A stretch of DNA of 12,843 nucleotides, from the NCBI GenBank assembly GCA_031177735.1, contig JAPSKJ010000046.1:1-12843 (forward strand). Direction: 5' to 3'. The number at the start of each line of letters is the position of its first letter. Position 1 is the first letter of the stretch. A program made the position numbers and the translations under genes. Below, piece after piece: positions 1-6,511 of the stretch. The stretch comes from Nocardioides sp. GTDB taxonomy: Bacteria > Actinomycetota > Actinomycetes > Propionibacteriales > Nocardioidaceae. The notes under the pieces were generated by a model that saw only the letters and a program-made list of their open reading frames with translations, was not told the origin of the DNA and did not search any database.

Positions 1-294
1 CGCGTCGATCTGCTCCCGGATCCCGAGGAGGTCCGCGACGGTCGTGGTGGTCTGCAGGACCAGGTGCTGGGAGAGGTAGCCGACCCGGCCGGAGACGGTG
101 ATCGAACCGCTCGTCGGTGTGAGGTCCGCGCCGATCAGCCTGAGCAGCGTGGTCTTGCCGGTGCCGTTGGCTCCGATGAGGCCGGTGCAACCGGTGCCGA
201 ACGCGGCGGAGATGCCGTCGAGGACCGGAGTGCCGTCAGGCCAGTCGAACGAGACGTCGGCGAGGACGACGGACGGGTTGTGGGTGAGGGACAT
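1..294 (-). CDS. ABC-F family ATP-binding protein, N-terminal fragment
   Basis: The first 98 residues of an ABC-F type ATPase, a soluble tandem-ABC protein without membrane segments; members act on ribosomes as translation factors or antibiotic-protection proteins. The reading frame starts at ATG (complement of 292-294) and runs off the left edge of the window. Visible are the A-loop region (VSFDWPDGTPVLDGIS), a Walker A P-loop GANGTGKTT at about residues 42-50, and the Q-loop stretch GYLSQHL near residue 75, which has the ABC-F look rather than that of an importer. A GGAG sequence lies four bases upstream of the ATG. The second ABC domain and the linker that would separate housekeeping from resistance-type ABC-F lie outside the window, so the subfamily cannot be settled. 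The start lacks an obvious strong promoter. Confidence 0.85.
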   Translation of the reverse strand, partial: MSLTHNPSVVLADVSFDWPDGTPVLDGISAAFGTGCTGLIGANGTGKTTLLRLIGADLTPTSGSITVSGRVGYLSQHLVLQTTTTVADLLGIREQIDA

Positions 295-593
295 ATGACT
301 CCGAGGATCGTCAGCGAACGCGCCGACATCGGAGCCAGGGGTCAGACTGCTACGACGTCAGCGCACGGCCAGGTGCTAGGTGACGCTCGTCGATCAGCAC
401 GGTGGGGCTCCTCTTGCTCGAAGTGCGGTCCTGCGCCTGATTTGTAGCACCGGCCGGGGTCACCCCGCACCGCAATATCGGCCCGGTTCGCCGGTCGAGG
501 TTGCGGTCCCCGCGGCACACCGCCCCGGTACATGGCCCCGGTACATGGCTGCGCTACATCGCTGCGGCGACGCGGGACCGACCCGATCGTGGG
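295..593. other. Non-coding stretch between the ABC-F gene and tRNA-Val
   Basis: About 300 bases with no convincing gene. It is the 5' leader side of the ABC-F gene and the 3' side of the tRNA. It contains a short GC hairpin (CGGGG at 455-459 with CCCCG at 463-467, 3-base loop) that has no T-run and is too small to call a terminator, and a 13-bp tandem repeat at 522-560 listed separately. Short open frames here overlap the tRNA or lack ribosome sites and are not believed to be genes. Confidence 0.6.
522..560. repeat. 13-bp tandem repeat, two perfect copies plus one degenerate
   Basis: The 13-mer GCCCCGGTACATG occurs twice back to back (522-534 and 535-547). It is followed by a degenerate third unit, GCTGCGCTACATC (548-560), matching at 9 of 13 positions. 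Each perfect unit contains the palindrome GTAC. The array ends 33 bases before the 3' end of the tRNA-Val gene. No function is known; it may be a simple duplication or a protein-binding array. Confidence 0.8.
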
Positions 594-666
594 TGGGCGC
601 AAAGGGACTCGAACCCCTGACATCTTCCTTGTAAGGGAAGCGCTCTACCAACTGAGCTATACGCCC
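594..666 (-). tRNA. tRNA-Val (anticodon UAC)
   Basis: A complete 73-base tRNA read on the minus strand. The acceptor stem GGGCGTA pairs with TGCGCCC (one T-G wobble) and the discriminator base is A. The D-arm is GCTCAGTTGGTAGAGC. The anticodon stem CTTCC/GGAAG encloses the loop CTTACAA, giving anticodon TAC for valine GUA/GUG codons. The T-arm is AGGGG-TTCGAGT-CCCTT. CCA is not encoded; the bases after the discriminator read CCC, so CCA must be added after transcription. Confidence 0.97.
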
Positions 667-758
667 GCGAAGCGCCGCACAGACTACGCGAGCCGGGGCG
701 GAGCGAGCGAACCCTCGGGGTTGTCTGCGCGCGCGAGAAGTCGACCCGGAAATAAGTC

Positions 759-790
759 GAACCGCTGGCGTCTCGGGTCACCAGCGGTTC
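759..790 (-). terminator. Hairpin, candidate terminator of the DUF3052-acs-ahpE operon
   Basis: A perfect 10-bp inverted repeat, GAACCGCTGG (759-768) and CCAGCGGTTC (781-790), with a 12-base loop. Read on the minus strand, the stem is followed by GACTTATTT, a modest T-rich run. It lies about 80 bases past the stop codon of ahpE and before the tRNA gene, where a terminator for the leftward operon is expected. The weak T-tract makes this tentative. Confidence 0.55.
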
Positions 791-870
791 AACGAAGAGA
801 AGACTAGATCGGCTCGGGCAGTCACGCACGCGATCGGGCGAAACTGCCGCCAGCGGTCCAGACCACCGGC

Positions 871-1341
871 TCAGCTCTCCGCGGCTGCCCGGAGCTGGCG
901 CAGGTGCTCGTCGAGGTCGCGCCCGTCCGCAGACGCGTGGTGCACCGACCAGCGCACCCTCCCGTCCCGGTCGATGACGTACGACGAGCGCCGCGGCGTC
1001 CCCTTGGACTCGTCGAAGACGTCATAGGCCCGGGTGACCTCGCCGTGCGGCCAGAAGTCGGACAGCAGCGGGAAGTTCAGCCCGTCGGTGTCGGCGAAGA
1101 CCCGCAGCGCGTAGATCGGGTCGCACGAGATGCCGATGACCTCGGTGTCGAAGGTCAGGAACTCGTCGAGCCGGTCGCGGATCCCGGCCATCTCGCCCGT
1201 GCACACGCCGGAGAACGCCGCCGGATAGAAGAGCAGCGCGACCGCCTTGGAGCCGCGGTACGACGACAGGGTGACGTCCTGGCCGAACTGGTCGCGCAGG
1301 GTGAAGTCGGGGGCCGGGCCCCCGATGGCAAGCCCGCTCAC
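871..1341 (-). CDS. ahpE: AhpE-type peroxiredoxin
   Basis: A 156-residue thiol peroxidase of the AhpE class, cytoplasmic, reducing organic hydroperoxides and peroxynitrite. The thioredoxin-fold start GGPAPDFTLRDQFG is followed by the active-site segment FYPAAFSGVCTGE, with peroxidatic Cys47 in the P-x3-S-x2-C arrangement (Ser in place of the commoner Thr), and a conserved Arg near residue 118. The stretch FPLLSDFWPHG (90-100) is nearly identical to mycobacterial AhpE. Unlike the one-cysteine M. tuberculosis enzyme, a second Cys is present at 73 (GISCDP). The start is GTG, and its last two bases overlap the TGA stop of the upstream acyl-CoA synthetase (GTGA, four-base overlap), indicating translational coupling. 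It is the last gene of the leftward operon. Confidence 0.93.
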   Translation of the reverse strand: MSGLAIGGPAPDFTLRDQFGQDVTLSSYRGSKAVALLFYPAAFSGVCTGEMAGIRDRLDEFLTFDTEVIGISCDPIYALRVFADTDGLNFPLLSDFWPHGEVTRAYDVFDESKGTPRRSSYVIDRDGRVRWSVHHASADGRDLDEHLRQLRAAAES

Positions 1342-2972
1342 CGCTCACCCCACCCGCTCAGGTCCAACTTGCGCACCTTGCCGGTCGCGTTGCGGGGCAG
1401 CTCGTCGAGGAGCACGACCTCCCGCGGGACCTTGTAGCGCGCGAGGTTCTGCTTCACCCAGTCCTTGAGGTCGTCCTCGGTGCAGGCGTCGTCGTCGACG
1501 ACGACGAAGGCGCGCAGCCGCTTGCCCCACTGCGGGTCGTCGACGCCGATGGCGGCCGCCTCACGCACGTGCGGGTGGCGCGCCAGGCAGTCCTCGACCT
1601 CCTTGGGGAAGACGTTCTCACCGCCGGAGACGATCATCTCGTCGTCGCGGCCCTCGACGTAGAGCCGGCCGTCGTCGCCGAACCGGCCGACGTCCCCGGT
1701 CGACATGAGCCCGTCCCGCATCTCCTTGTGGCCGCCGCCGGTGTAGCCCTCGAACAGCATCCCGTTGCCCACGAAGATCCGGCCCGACTCCCCGGGCTCG
1801 ACCTCGCGACCGGTCTCGTCGAAGATCTTGACCGTCGTGCCCCATGGCGGTTTGCCCGCCGAGCCGGGCGCCTCACGCAGGTCGGTGGGCGTCGCAATGG
1901 AGGCGTAGGCGACCTCGGTGGAGCCGTAGATGTTGTAGAGGTGGTCGCCGAAGGCGTCCATCCAGGCCAGCGCGATGTCGCCGGGCAGGGCCGAGCCCGA
2001 CGAGGCGACGACCTTCACGTGAGAGAGGTCGTACGCCGCCAGCCGCTCCTCCGGGAGCGCCAGCACGCGCTGCAGCATGATCGGGACGACGACGACCGCC
2101 TCGCACCGCTCCGAGGCCACCGCCTCCAGCATCTGCTCGGGGTCGAAGGTGCGTCGCAGCACGAGCGTCGAGCCGAGCAGCATGCCGAGCAGCAGGTGCG
2201 CGAGTCCCCAGGTGTGGAAGAGCGGGGCGGCGACGTGGGTGCGCCAGCCGGCCTTGAGCGGGATCCGCGACATCATCGAGACCGCCGCGTCGATCCCGGC
2301 CTCGTTGCGGGGCGCGCCCTTCGGCGTACCGGTCGTGCCGGAGGTCAGGATGATCAGCCGGCCGCGGCGGGACGGCGCCGGCACGTCCGCGGCGTCGCCG
2401 CGGGCGATGAGGCACTCGAGGGTGACCTCTGGCGCGTCGGTCTCGGTCCACGCGACGATCCGCTCCCCGCCCGGGGCACCGGCGAGCAGCTCGGTGAACT
2501 CCTCGTCGTGGATGACCAGCGTGGGCTGCTCACGCTCGAGCACATCGGCCAGCTGGGGCCCGGCGAATGCGGTGTTGAGGTAGAGGACGTCGGCGCCCAG
2601 CTTGTTGACGGCCAGCGTCGCGTCGACGAACCCGCGGTGGTTGCGGCACATGATGGCGACGTTGTCGCCCTCACCGACACCGCGCTCGGCCAGCGCCCGG
2701 GCGAGCGCGTTGGATCGTCGGTGCAGCTCCCCGAAGGTGAGGCTGCCGAGCTCGTCGACCAGGCCGAGCCGGTCGGGGTAGCGCACCGCCAGGGTCGCGA
2801 AGCCACCGGCCGGGCCGGTGCCCCACTGCACGAGGGTCCTGGCCAGTCGGGCCAGCACCGACGGGGGGAACGGACGCACGACGCCCGACCCCGCCAAGAC
2901 CTTGACCGGCGTGCCGGCGGCAGCCGCCCTGGACGCGAGGGACTCCAGGATGCTCGGCAGTGCTCGGTTCAT
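1338..2972 (-). CDS. AMP-forming acyl-CoA synthetase (FadD-like)
   Basis: A 544-residue class I adenylate-forming enzyme that activates a carboxylic acid, probably a fatty acid, with ATP and CoA via an acyl-AMP. Motifs in order: P-loop TSGTTGTPKG (about 210-219), YGSTEVA (about 348-354), the STGD motif (about 423-427), the hinge region GRDDEMIVSGGENVFPKEVE (about 437-457) and the catalytic-lysine motif NATGKVRK, with Lys532 near the C-terminus. No membrane segment or carrier domain is attached. The N-terminal part (WGTGPAGGF, then CRNHRGFVDATLAVNKLGAD) resembles mycobacterial FadD2-type synthetases, but the chain-length preference cannot be read. The ATG lies seven bases after the DUF3052 stop codon and has no good Shine-Dalgarno sequence, suggesting coupling to DUF3052; the 3' end overlaps ahpE by four bases. 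Confidence 0.92.
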   Translation of the reverse strand: MNRALPSILESLASRAAAAGTPVKVLAGSGVVRPFPPSVLARLARTLVQWGTGPAGGFATLAVRYPDRLGLVDELGSLTFGELHRRSNALARALAERGVGEGDNVAIMCRNHRGFVDATLAVNKLGADVLYLNTAFAGPQLADVLEREQPTLVIHDEEFTELLAGAPGGERIVAWTETDAPEVTLECLIARGDAADVPAPSRRGRLIILTSGTTGTPKGAPRNEAGIDAAVSMMSRIPLKAGWRTHVAAPLFHTWGLAHLLLGMLLGSTLVLRRTFDPEQMLEAVASERCEAVVVVPIMLQRVLALPEERLAAYDLSHVKVVASSGSALPGDIALAWMDAFGDHLYNIYGSTEVAYASIATPTDLREAPGSAGKPPWGTTVKIFDETGREVEPGESGRIFVGNGMLFEGYTGGGHKEMRDGLMSTGDVGRFGDDGRLYVEGRDDEMIVSGGENVFPKEVEDCLARHPHVREAAAIGVDDPQWGKRLRAFVVVDDDACTEDDLKDWVKQNLARYKVPREVVLLDELPRNATGKVRKLDLSGWGER

Positions 2973-2979
2973 GCAGGGA

Positions 2980-3420
2980 TCATCGCGTCAAGGATTTCGG
3001 CGCCACCAGCCGGGTGGCCGCCCAGTCCTTGCTCACCGAGGCGGTAGTCGTCTGAGCGAGCCCGGCGATCGGCGCGGCCTCCGCGATGTCGGCCGGGTCG
3101 ACCGCTCCGGGCCGACCCACCTTGGGCGTCAGCAGCCAGATCGAGCCGCCACCGACCAGGTCGGTGAGCGAGTCGACGAGACCGTCGACGAGGTCGCCGT
3201 CGTCGCTGCGCCACCACAGCAGCACGGCGTCGACCACGTTGCCGTAGTCGCCGTCGACCATGTCGGCATCGATCGCGTCCTCGATGGCCACCCGGAGCTC
3301 GTCATCGCTGTCGGTGTCCCAGCCGAGCTCCTGGATCACCATGCCTGGCTTGAATCCCAGTCGCTCCGCCGGTCCGGCGGCGCCTGTCTGGGTGGACCCG
3401 CCACCCGCGGTCGAGCTCAA
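2980..3420 (-). CDS. DUF3052 family protein
   Basis: A 146-residue acidic protein of the actinobacterial DUF3052 family, function unknown, recurrently found next to aceE (as Rv2239c in M. tuberculosis). Recognisable segments are RLGFKPGMVIQELGWD (20-35), VDAVLLWWRSDDGDLVDGL, WLLTPK (95-100) and SKDW near 130. No signal peptide, membrane helix or cysteine is seen. A GTG start at 3456 would add 12 residues, but TTG at 3420 is preferred. It has a strong GGAGG (complement of 3427-3431) with a six-base spacer, and it gives an N-terminus (SSTAGGG...) like that of Streptomyces relatives. It is the first gene of the leftward operon with acs and ahpE and is transcribed divergently from aceE, so the two may share regulation. 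Confidence 0.88.
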   Translation of the reverse strand: MSSTAGGGSTQTGAAGPAERLGFKPGMVIQELGWDTDSDDELRVAIEDAIDADMVDGDYGNVVDAVLLWWRSDDGDLVDGLVDSLTDLVGGGSIWLLTPKVGRPGAVDPADIAEAAPIAGLAQTTTASVSKDWAATRLVAPKSLTR

Positions 3421-3472
3421 CGTCTTCCTCCGTCTGCCTGAATTTGCGCGACCCACTCGCCGCGCACTGGTC

Positions 3473-3490
3473 CACGTATGTCGCTACGTG
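3473..3490. promoter_or_regulatory. Inverted repeat CACGTA-N6-TACGTG
   Basis: Perfect 6-bp arms, CACGTA (3473-3478) and TACGTG (3485-3490), with a six-base spacer. They sit about 55-70 bases upstream of the DUF3052 start, where its promoter is expected. An overlapping repeat CTACG (3484-3488) / CGTAG (3495-3499) partly shares the right arm. It may be a dimeric regulator site; no regulator is recognised. Confidence 0.4.
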
Positions 3491-3576
3491 TGTGCGTAGT
3501 CCAGCGGACAAGTGGTTGCCGACGCAAGACTCCGCCATGCGCGGCGTGGCGCACCCCTCCATGGTGACGCAAGATT

Positions 3577-3588
3577 GGGAGCGCTCCC
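3577..3588. promoter_or_regulatory. Perfect palindrome GGGAGCGCTCCC, LacI-family-like operator
   Basis: A perfect 12-bp palindrome. With T3576 it matches 13 of the 14 positions of the CebR box TGGGAGCGCTCCCA known from Streptomyces LacI-family sugar regulators; only the last base differs (G3589). The central CG within GCGC is typical of LacI-family operators. It lies 67 bases upstream of the proposed aceE start and could act on aceE or on the divergent operon. No LacI-family gene is in the window. Binding is inferred only from the motif. Confidence 0.5.
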
Positions 3589-3602
3589 GGTCCATCCTTC
3601 AG

Positions 3603-3620
3603 AACTACTGGCCGGTAGTT
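3603..3620. promoter_or_regulatory. 18-bp near-perfect palindrome in the aceE promoter
   Basis: AACTACTGGCCGGTAGTT is an 18-bp palindrome with one mismatched pair (T3609/G3614, a wobble in RNA). It is followed by TTT and overlaps the possible -10 TAGTTT. It lies 34 bases before the aceE start. Its position suits a repressor operator. A hairpin plus T-run could also act as a terminator of rightward read-through, but no rightward gene precedes it. Confidence 0.45.
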
Positions 3621-3654
3621 TTTCTCGCGCGCGTTGCGGTGGGACGATTCGGGG

Positions 3655-6429
3655 GTGACCGACGTAACCAACGGCTCCGGCACCACCCCCGCCCGGAGCG
3701 CCACCGTCATCCACGAGGGCCTGCCGACCCAGCTCCCCGACATCGATCCGGAAGAGACACAGGACTGGATCGCCTCCTTCGACGCCATGCTCGGCGAGCG
3801 CGGCCGCGAGCGAGCGCGCTACATCATGCTGCGTCTTCTGGAGCGTGCCCGCGAGGCACAGGTGGGCGTGCCGGCACTCCGGAGCACGGACTACATCAAC
3901 ACCATCCCGCCGGAGCGCGAGCCCTGGTTCCCGGGTGACGAGGAGGCGGAGCGACGCATCCGCGCCTTCATCCGCTGGAACGCCGCGGTGATGGTCTCCA
4001 GCGCCAACCGCAAGGGTCTCGAGGTCGGCGGCCACATCGCGACCTACCAGTCCAGCGCCAGCCTGTACGAAGTGGGCTTCAACCACTTCTTCCGCGGCAA
4101 GGACCACCCCGGCGGCGGCGACCAGATCTACATCCAGGGTCACGCCTCCCCCGGCATCTACGCCCGCGCCTTCCTCGAGGGCCGGCTCACCGAGGACCAG
4201 CTCTACCGGTTCCGCCAGGAGGTCCAGCACGGCCGAGGTGCCGGCCTGTCCTCCTACCCCCACCCCCGACTGATGCCGGACTTCTGGGAGTTCCCGACGG
4301 TCTCGATGGGCCTGACCGGCATCAACTCGATCTACCAGGCCCGGTTCAACCGCTACCTGCACAACCGCGGCATCAAGGACACCAGCGACCAGAAGGTCTG
4401 GGCGTTCCTCGGCGACGGCGAGATGGGTGAGCCCGAGTCGCTCGGCGCCATCCGGGTGGCCGCCCGCGAGGAGCTCGACAACCTGGTCTGGGTGGTCAAC
4501 TGCAACCTCCAGCAGCTCGACGGCCCGGTCACCGGCAACGGCAAGATCATCCAGGAGCTCGAGGCGAACTTCCGCGGCGCCGGATGGAACGTGATCAAGG
4601 TCGTCTGGGGCCGCGAGTGGGACCAGCTGCTCGCGCGCGACGTCGACGGCGTGCTCGTCAACAAGATGAACACCACCCCCGACGGCGCGTTCCAGACCTA
4701 CTCGGTCGAGTCCGGCGACTACATCCGCGAGCACTTCTTCGGCGGTGACCCGCGGCTGCGCAAGATGGTCGAGGAGATGACCGACGAGCAGATCCGCAAG
4801 CTGCCGCGCGGTGGCCACGACTACCGCAAGGTGTACGCCGCCTTCGACGCCGCCACCAAGCACGTCGGTCAGCCGACCGTCATCCTGGCCAAGACCATCA
4901 AGGGCTGGACGATCGACGCCCTCGAGGGCAAGAACGCCACGCATCAGATGAAGAAGCTGACCCAGGACGACCTGAAGAAGTTCCGGGACCGGCTCTACCT
5001 GCCCATCTCGGACCGCGACCTCGAGCGGGCCTATGAGGAGACCGGCAGCGCGCCGTTCTTCCACCCCGGCGAGAAGTCGGCCGAGTTCGAGTACATGATG
5101 GAGCGGCGCAGGCAGCTCGGCGGTTCGCTGCCCAAGCGGGTCGTGCGCGCCACGCCGCTCAAGCTGCCCGGCGACTCGGTCTACAGCGCGCTCAAGCAGG
5201 GCTCGGGCAAGAACAAGATCGCCTCCACGATGGCCGTCGTCCGTCTGCTCAAGGACTGGATGAAGGACCCCGAGATCGGCCAGCGGATCGTGCCGATCGC
5301 GCCGGACGAGTACCGCACGTTCGGCATGGACGCGATGTTCCCGTCCGCGAAGGTCTACAACCCCGGCGGTCAGCAGTACGAATCGGTCGACCGCAAGTTG
5401 TTGCTCTCCTACAAGGAGTCCCCGCAGGGCCAGATGCTCCACGAGGGCATCTCGGAGGCGGGCGCGCTCGCCTCGGCCACGGCCGCCGGGTCGGCGTACT
5501 CCACCCACGGCGAGCACATGATCCCGTTCTACATCTTCTACTCGATGTTCGGGTTCCAGCGCACCGGCGACTCCATCTGGGCGATGGCCGACCAGCTCGC
5601 GCGCGGCTTCCTCATCGGCGCCACCGCCGGCCGCACCACGCTCACCGGTGAGGGCCTGCAGCACGCCGACGGCCACTCCCCGCTGCTCGCGGCGACGAAC
5701 CCGGCCGTCGTGCACTACGACCCGGCCTACGCCTACGAGGTCGCGCACATCATGCGCAGCGGTCTGGAGCGGATGTACGGCGAGAACGCCGAGGACGTCA
5801 TCTTCTACCTCACCGTCTACAACGAGCCGATCAGCATGCCGGCCGAGCCGGCCGACGTGGACGTCGACGGCATCCTGCGCGGCATGCACCAGGTCGCGCG
5901 CGCCGAGGGTGACGGTCCGCGGGTGCGGCTGATGGCCTCGGGCGTGGCGATGCCGTGGATCGAGGAGGCCGCGCAGATCCTGCGTGACGAGTTCGGCGTG
6001 CAGGCCGACCAGTGGTCGGTGACCTCGTGGAACGAGCTCGCTCGCGACGCGGTCGCGGCCGAGGAGTGGAGCCTGCTGCACCCGGGCGAGACGTCCCGCA
6101 CGCCGTTCGTCACCGAGCGGCTCAGTGACTCCAGCGGCCCCGTCGTCGCGGTCTCCGACTACATGCGGGCCGTGCCGCTGCAGATCGCCCGGTGGGTGCC
6201 TGAGGACTACCGCGTCCTCGGCGCCGACGGGTTCGGCTTCGCCGACACCCGGCCCGCCGCCCGGCGGGCGTTCCGGATCGATGCGCAGTCGGTCGTCGTG
6301 CAGGCGCTGCAGGCCCTCGCCGATGCCGGCGAGATCGACCCCACGCTGGTGGAGAAGGCGTTCGCGGCGTACCGCATCGACGACCCGACCGCCGTCGCGG
6401 GTGTGGCCCAGGAGGGCGGCGACGCCTGA
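3655..6429 (+). CDS. aceE: Pyruvate dehydrogenase E1 component, homodimeric type
   Basis: The thiamine-diphosphate E1 enzyme that decarboxylates pyruvate and transfers the acetyl group to the lipoyl domain of E2, giving acetyl-CoA; cytoplasmic. It is the long single-chain E1p (924 residues; E. coli has 887). Early motifs are GGHIATYQSSA and GHASPGIYARAFLEGR with His163. The TPP/Mg motif runs from GDGE (253-256) to NCN (282-284). Then come ATHQMKK with His430, PDEYRTFGMD, and the C-terminal segment DGFGFADTRPAARR. GTG at 3655 is chosen; an in-frame TTG at 3634 would add seven residues but has no Shine-Dalgarno, and the 3655 start has only a weak GGTGGGA upstream. The gene is monocistronic, closed by a strong hairpin at 6445-6482. 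No E2 or E3 gene is in the window. Confidence 0.96.
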   Translation: MTDVTNGSGTTPARSATVIHEGLPTQLPDIDPEETQDWIASFDAMLGERGRERARYIMLRLLERAREAQVGVPALRSTDYINTIPPEREPWFPGDEEAERRIRAFIRWNAAVMVSSANRKGLEVGGHIATYQSSASLYEVGFNHFFRGKDHPGGGDQIYIQGHASPGIYARAFLEGRLTEDQLYRFRQEVQHGRGAGLSSYPHPRLMPDFWEFPTVSMGLTGINSIYQARFNRYLHNRGIKDTSDQKVWAFLGDGEMGEPESLGAIRVAAREELDNLVWVVNCNLQQLDGPVTGNGKIIQELEANFRGAGWNVIKVVWGREWDQLLARDVDGVLVNKMNTTPDGAFQTYSVESGDYIREHFFGGDPRLRKMVEEMTDEQIRKLPRGGHDYRKVYAAFDAATKHVGQPTVILAKTIKGWTIDALEGKNATHQMKKLTQDDLKKFRDRLYLPISDRDLERAYEETGSAPFFHPGEKSAEFEYMMERRRQLGGSLPKRVVRATPLKLPGDSVYSALKQGSGKNKIASTMAVVRLLKDWMKDPEIGQRIVPIAPDEYRTFGMDAMFPSAKVYNPGGQQYESVDRKLLLSYKESPQGQMLHEGISEAGALASATAAGSAYSTHGEHMIPFYIFYSMFGFQRTGDSIWAMADQLARGFLIGATAGRTTLTGEGLQHADGHSPLLAATNPAVVHYDPAYAYEVAHIMRSGLERMYGENAEDVIFYLTVYNEPISMPAEPADVDVDGILRGMHQVARAEGDGPRVRLMASGVAMPWIEEAAQILRDEFGVQADQWSVTSWNELARDAVAAEEWSLLHPGETSRTPFVTERLSDSSGPVVAVSDYMRAVPLQIARWVPEDYRVLGADGFGFADTRPAARRAFRIDAQSVVVQALQALADAGEIDPTLVEKAFAAYRIDDPTAVAGVAQEGGDA

Positions 6430-6444
6430 GCGACCGACGTCGAA

Positions 6445-6482
6445 CGACGAGGGGCCGGCGCGAACGCGCCGGCCCCTCGTCG
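6445..6482. terminator. 17-bp hairpin between convergent aceE and hydrolase
   Basis: A perfect 17-bp inverted repeat (6445-6461 with 6466-6482) around a GAAC loop, core GGGGCCGGCGC. It begins 16 bases after the aceE stop and ends 30 bases before the hydrolase stop on the opposite strand, so it can serve both genes. No T-run follows on either side, which is common for actinobacterial terminators. Confidence 0.85.
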
Positions 6483-6511
6483 CAGTTCCGGCCGAGGAGC
6501 TCAGGCCGTGG

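Larger units (their letters stand above)
3421..3654. promoter_or_regulatory. Divergent promoter region between DUF3052 and aceE
   Basis: 234 non-coding bases that must hold the promoters of both the leftward operon and aceE. It carries three inverted repeats (3473-3490, 3577-3588, 3603-3620), described separately. It also has a direct repeat GACGCAAGA at 3521-3529 and 3566-3574, 45 bases apart. Promoter boxes are not clear; TAGTTT at 3616-3621 is a possible -10 for aceE, with a leader of roughly 27 bases. Confidence 0.6.

Noticed and set aside
455..467. CGGGG/CCCCG mini-hairpin as a tRNA terminator
   Set aside because: Only five base pairs, no T-run, and more than 120 bases past the tRNA end.
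342..651. Small open frames overlapping tRNA-Val
   Set aside because: They translate the tRNA itself, a known source of false small proteins.
1569..3047. Long plus-strand open frame opposite the acyl-CoA synthetase
   Set aside because: Antisense shadow; the minus-strand frame has all adenylate-forming motifs.
3634..3654. TTG start for aceE, seven residues longer
   Set aside because: No Shine-Dalgarno and a rarer start codon; GTG at 3655 is preferred, though this is not certain.
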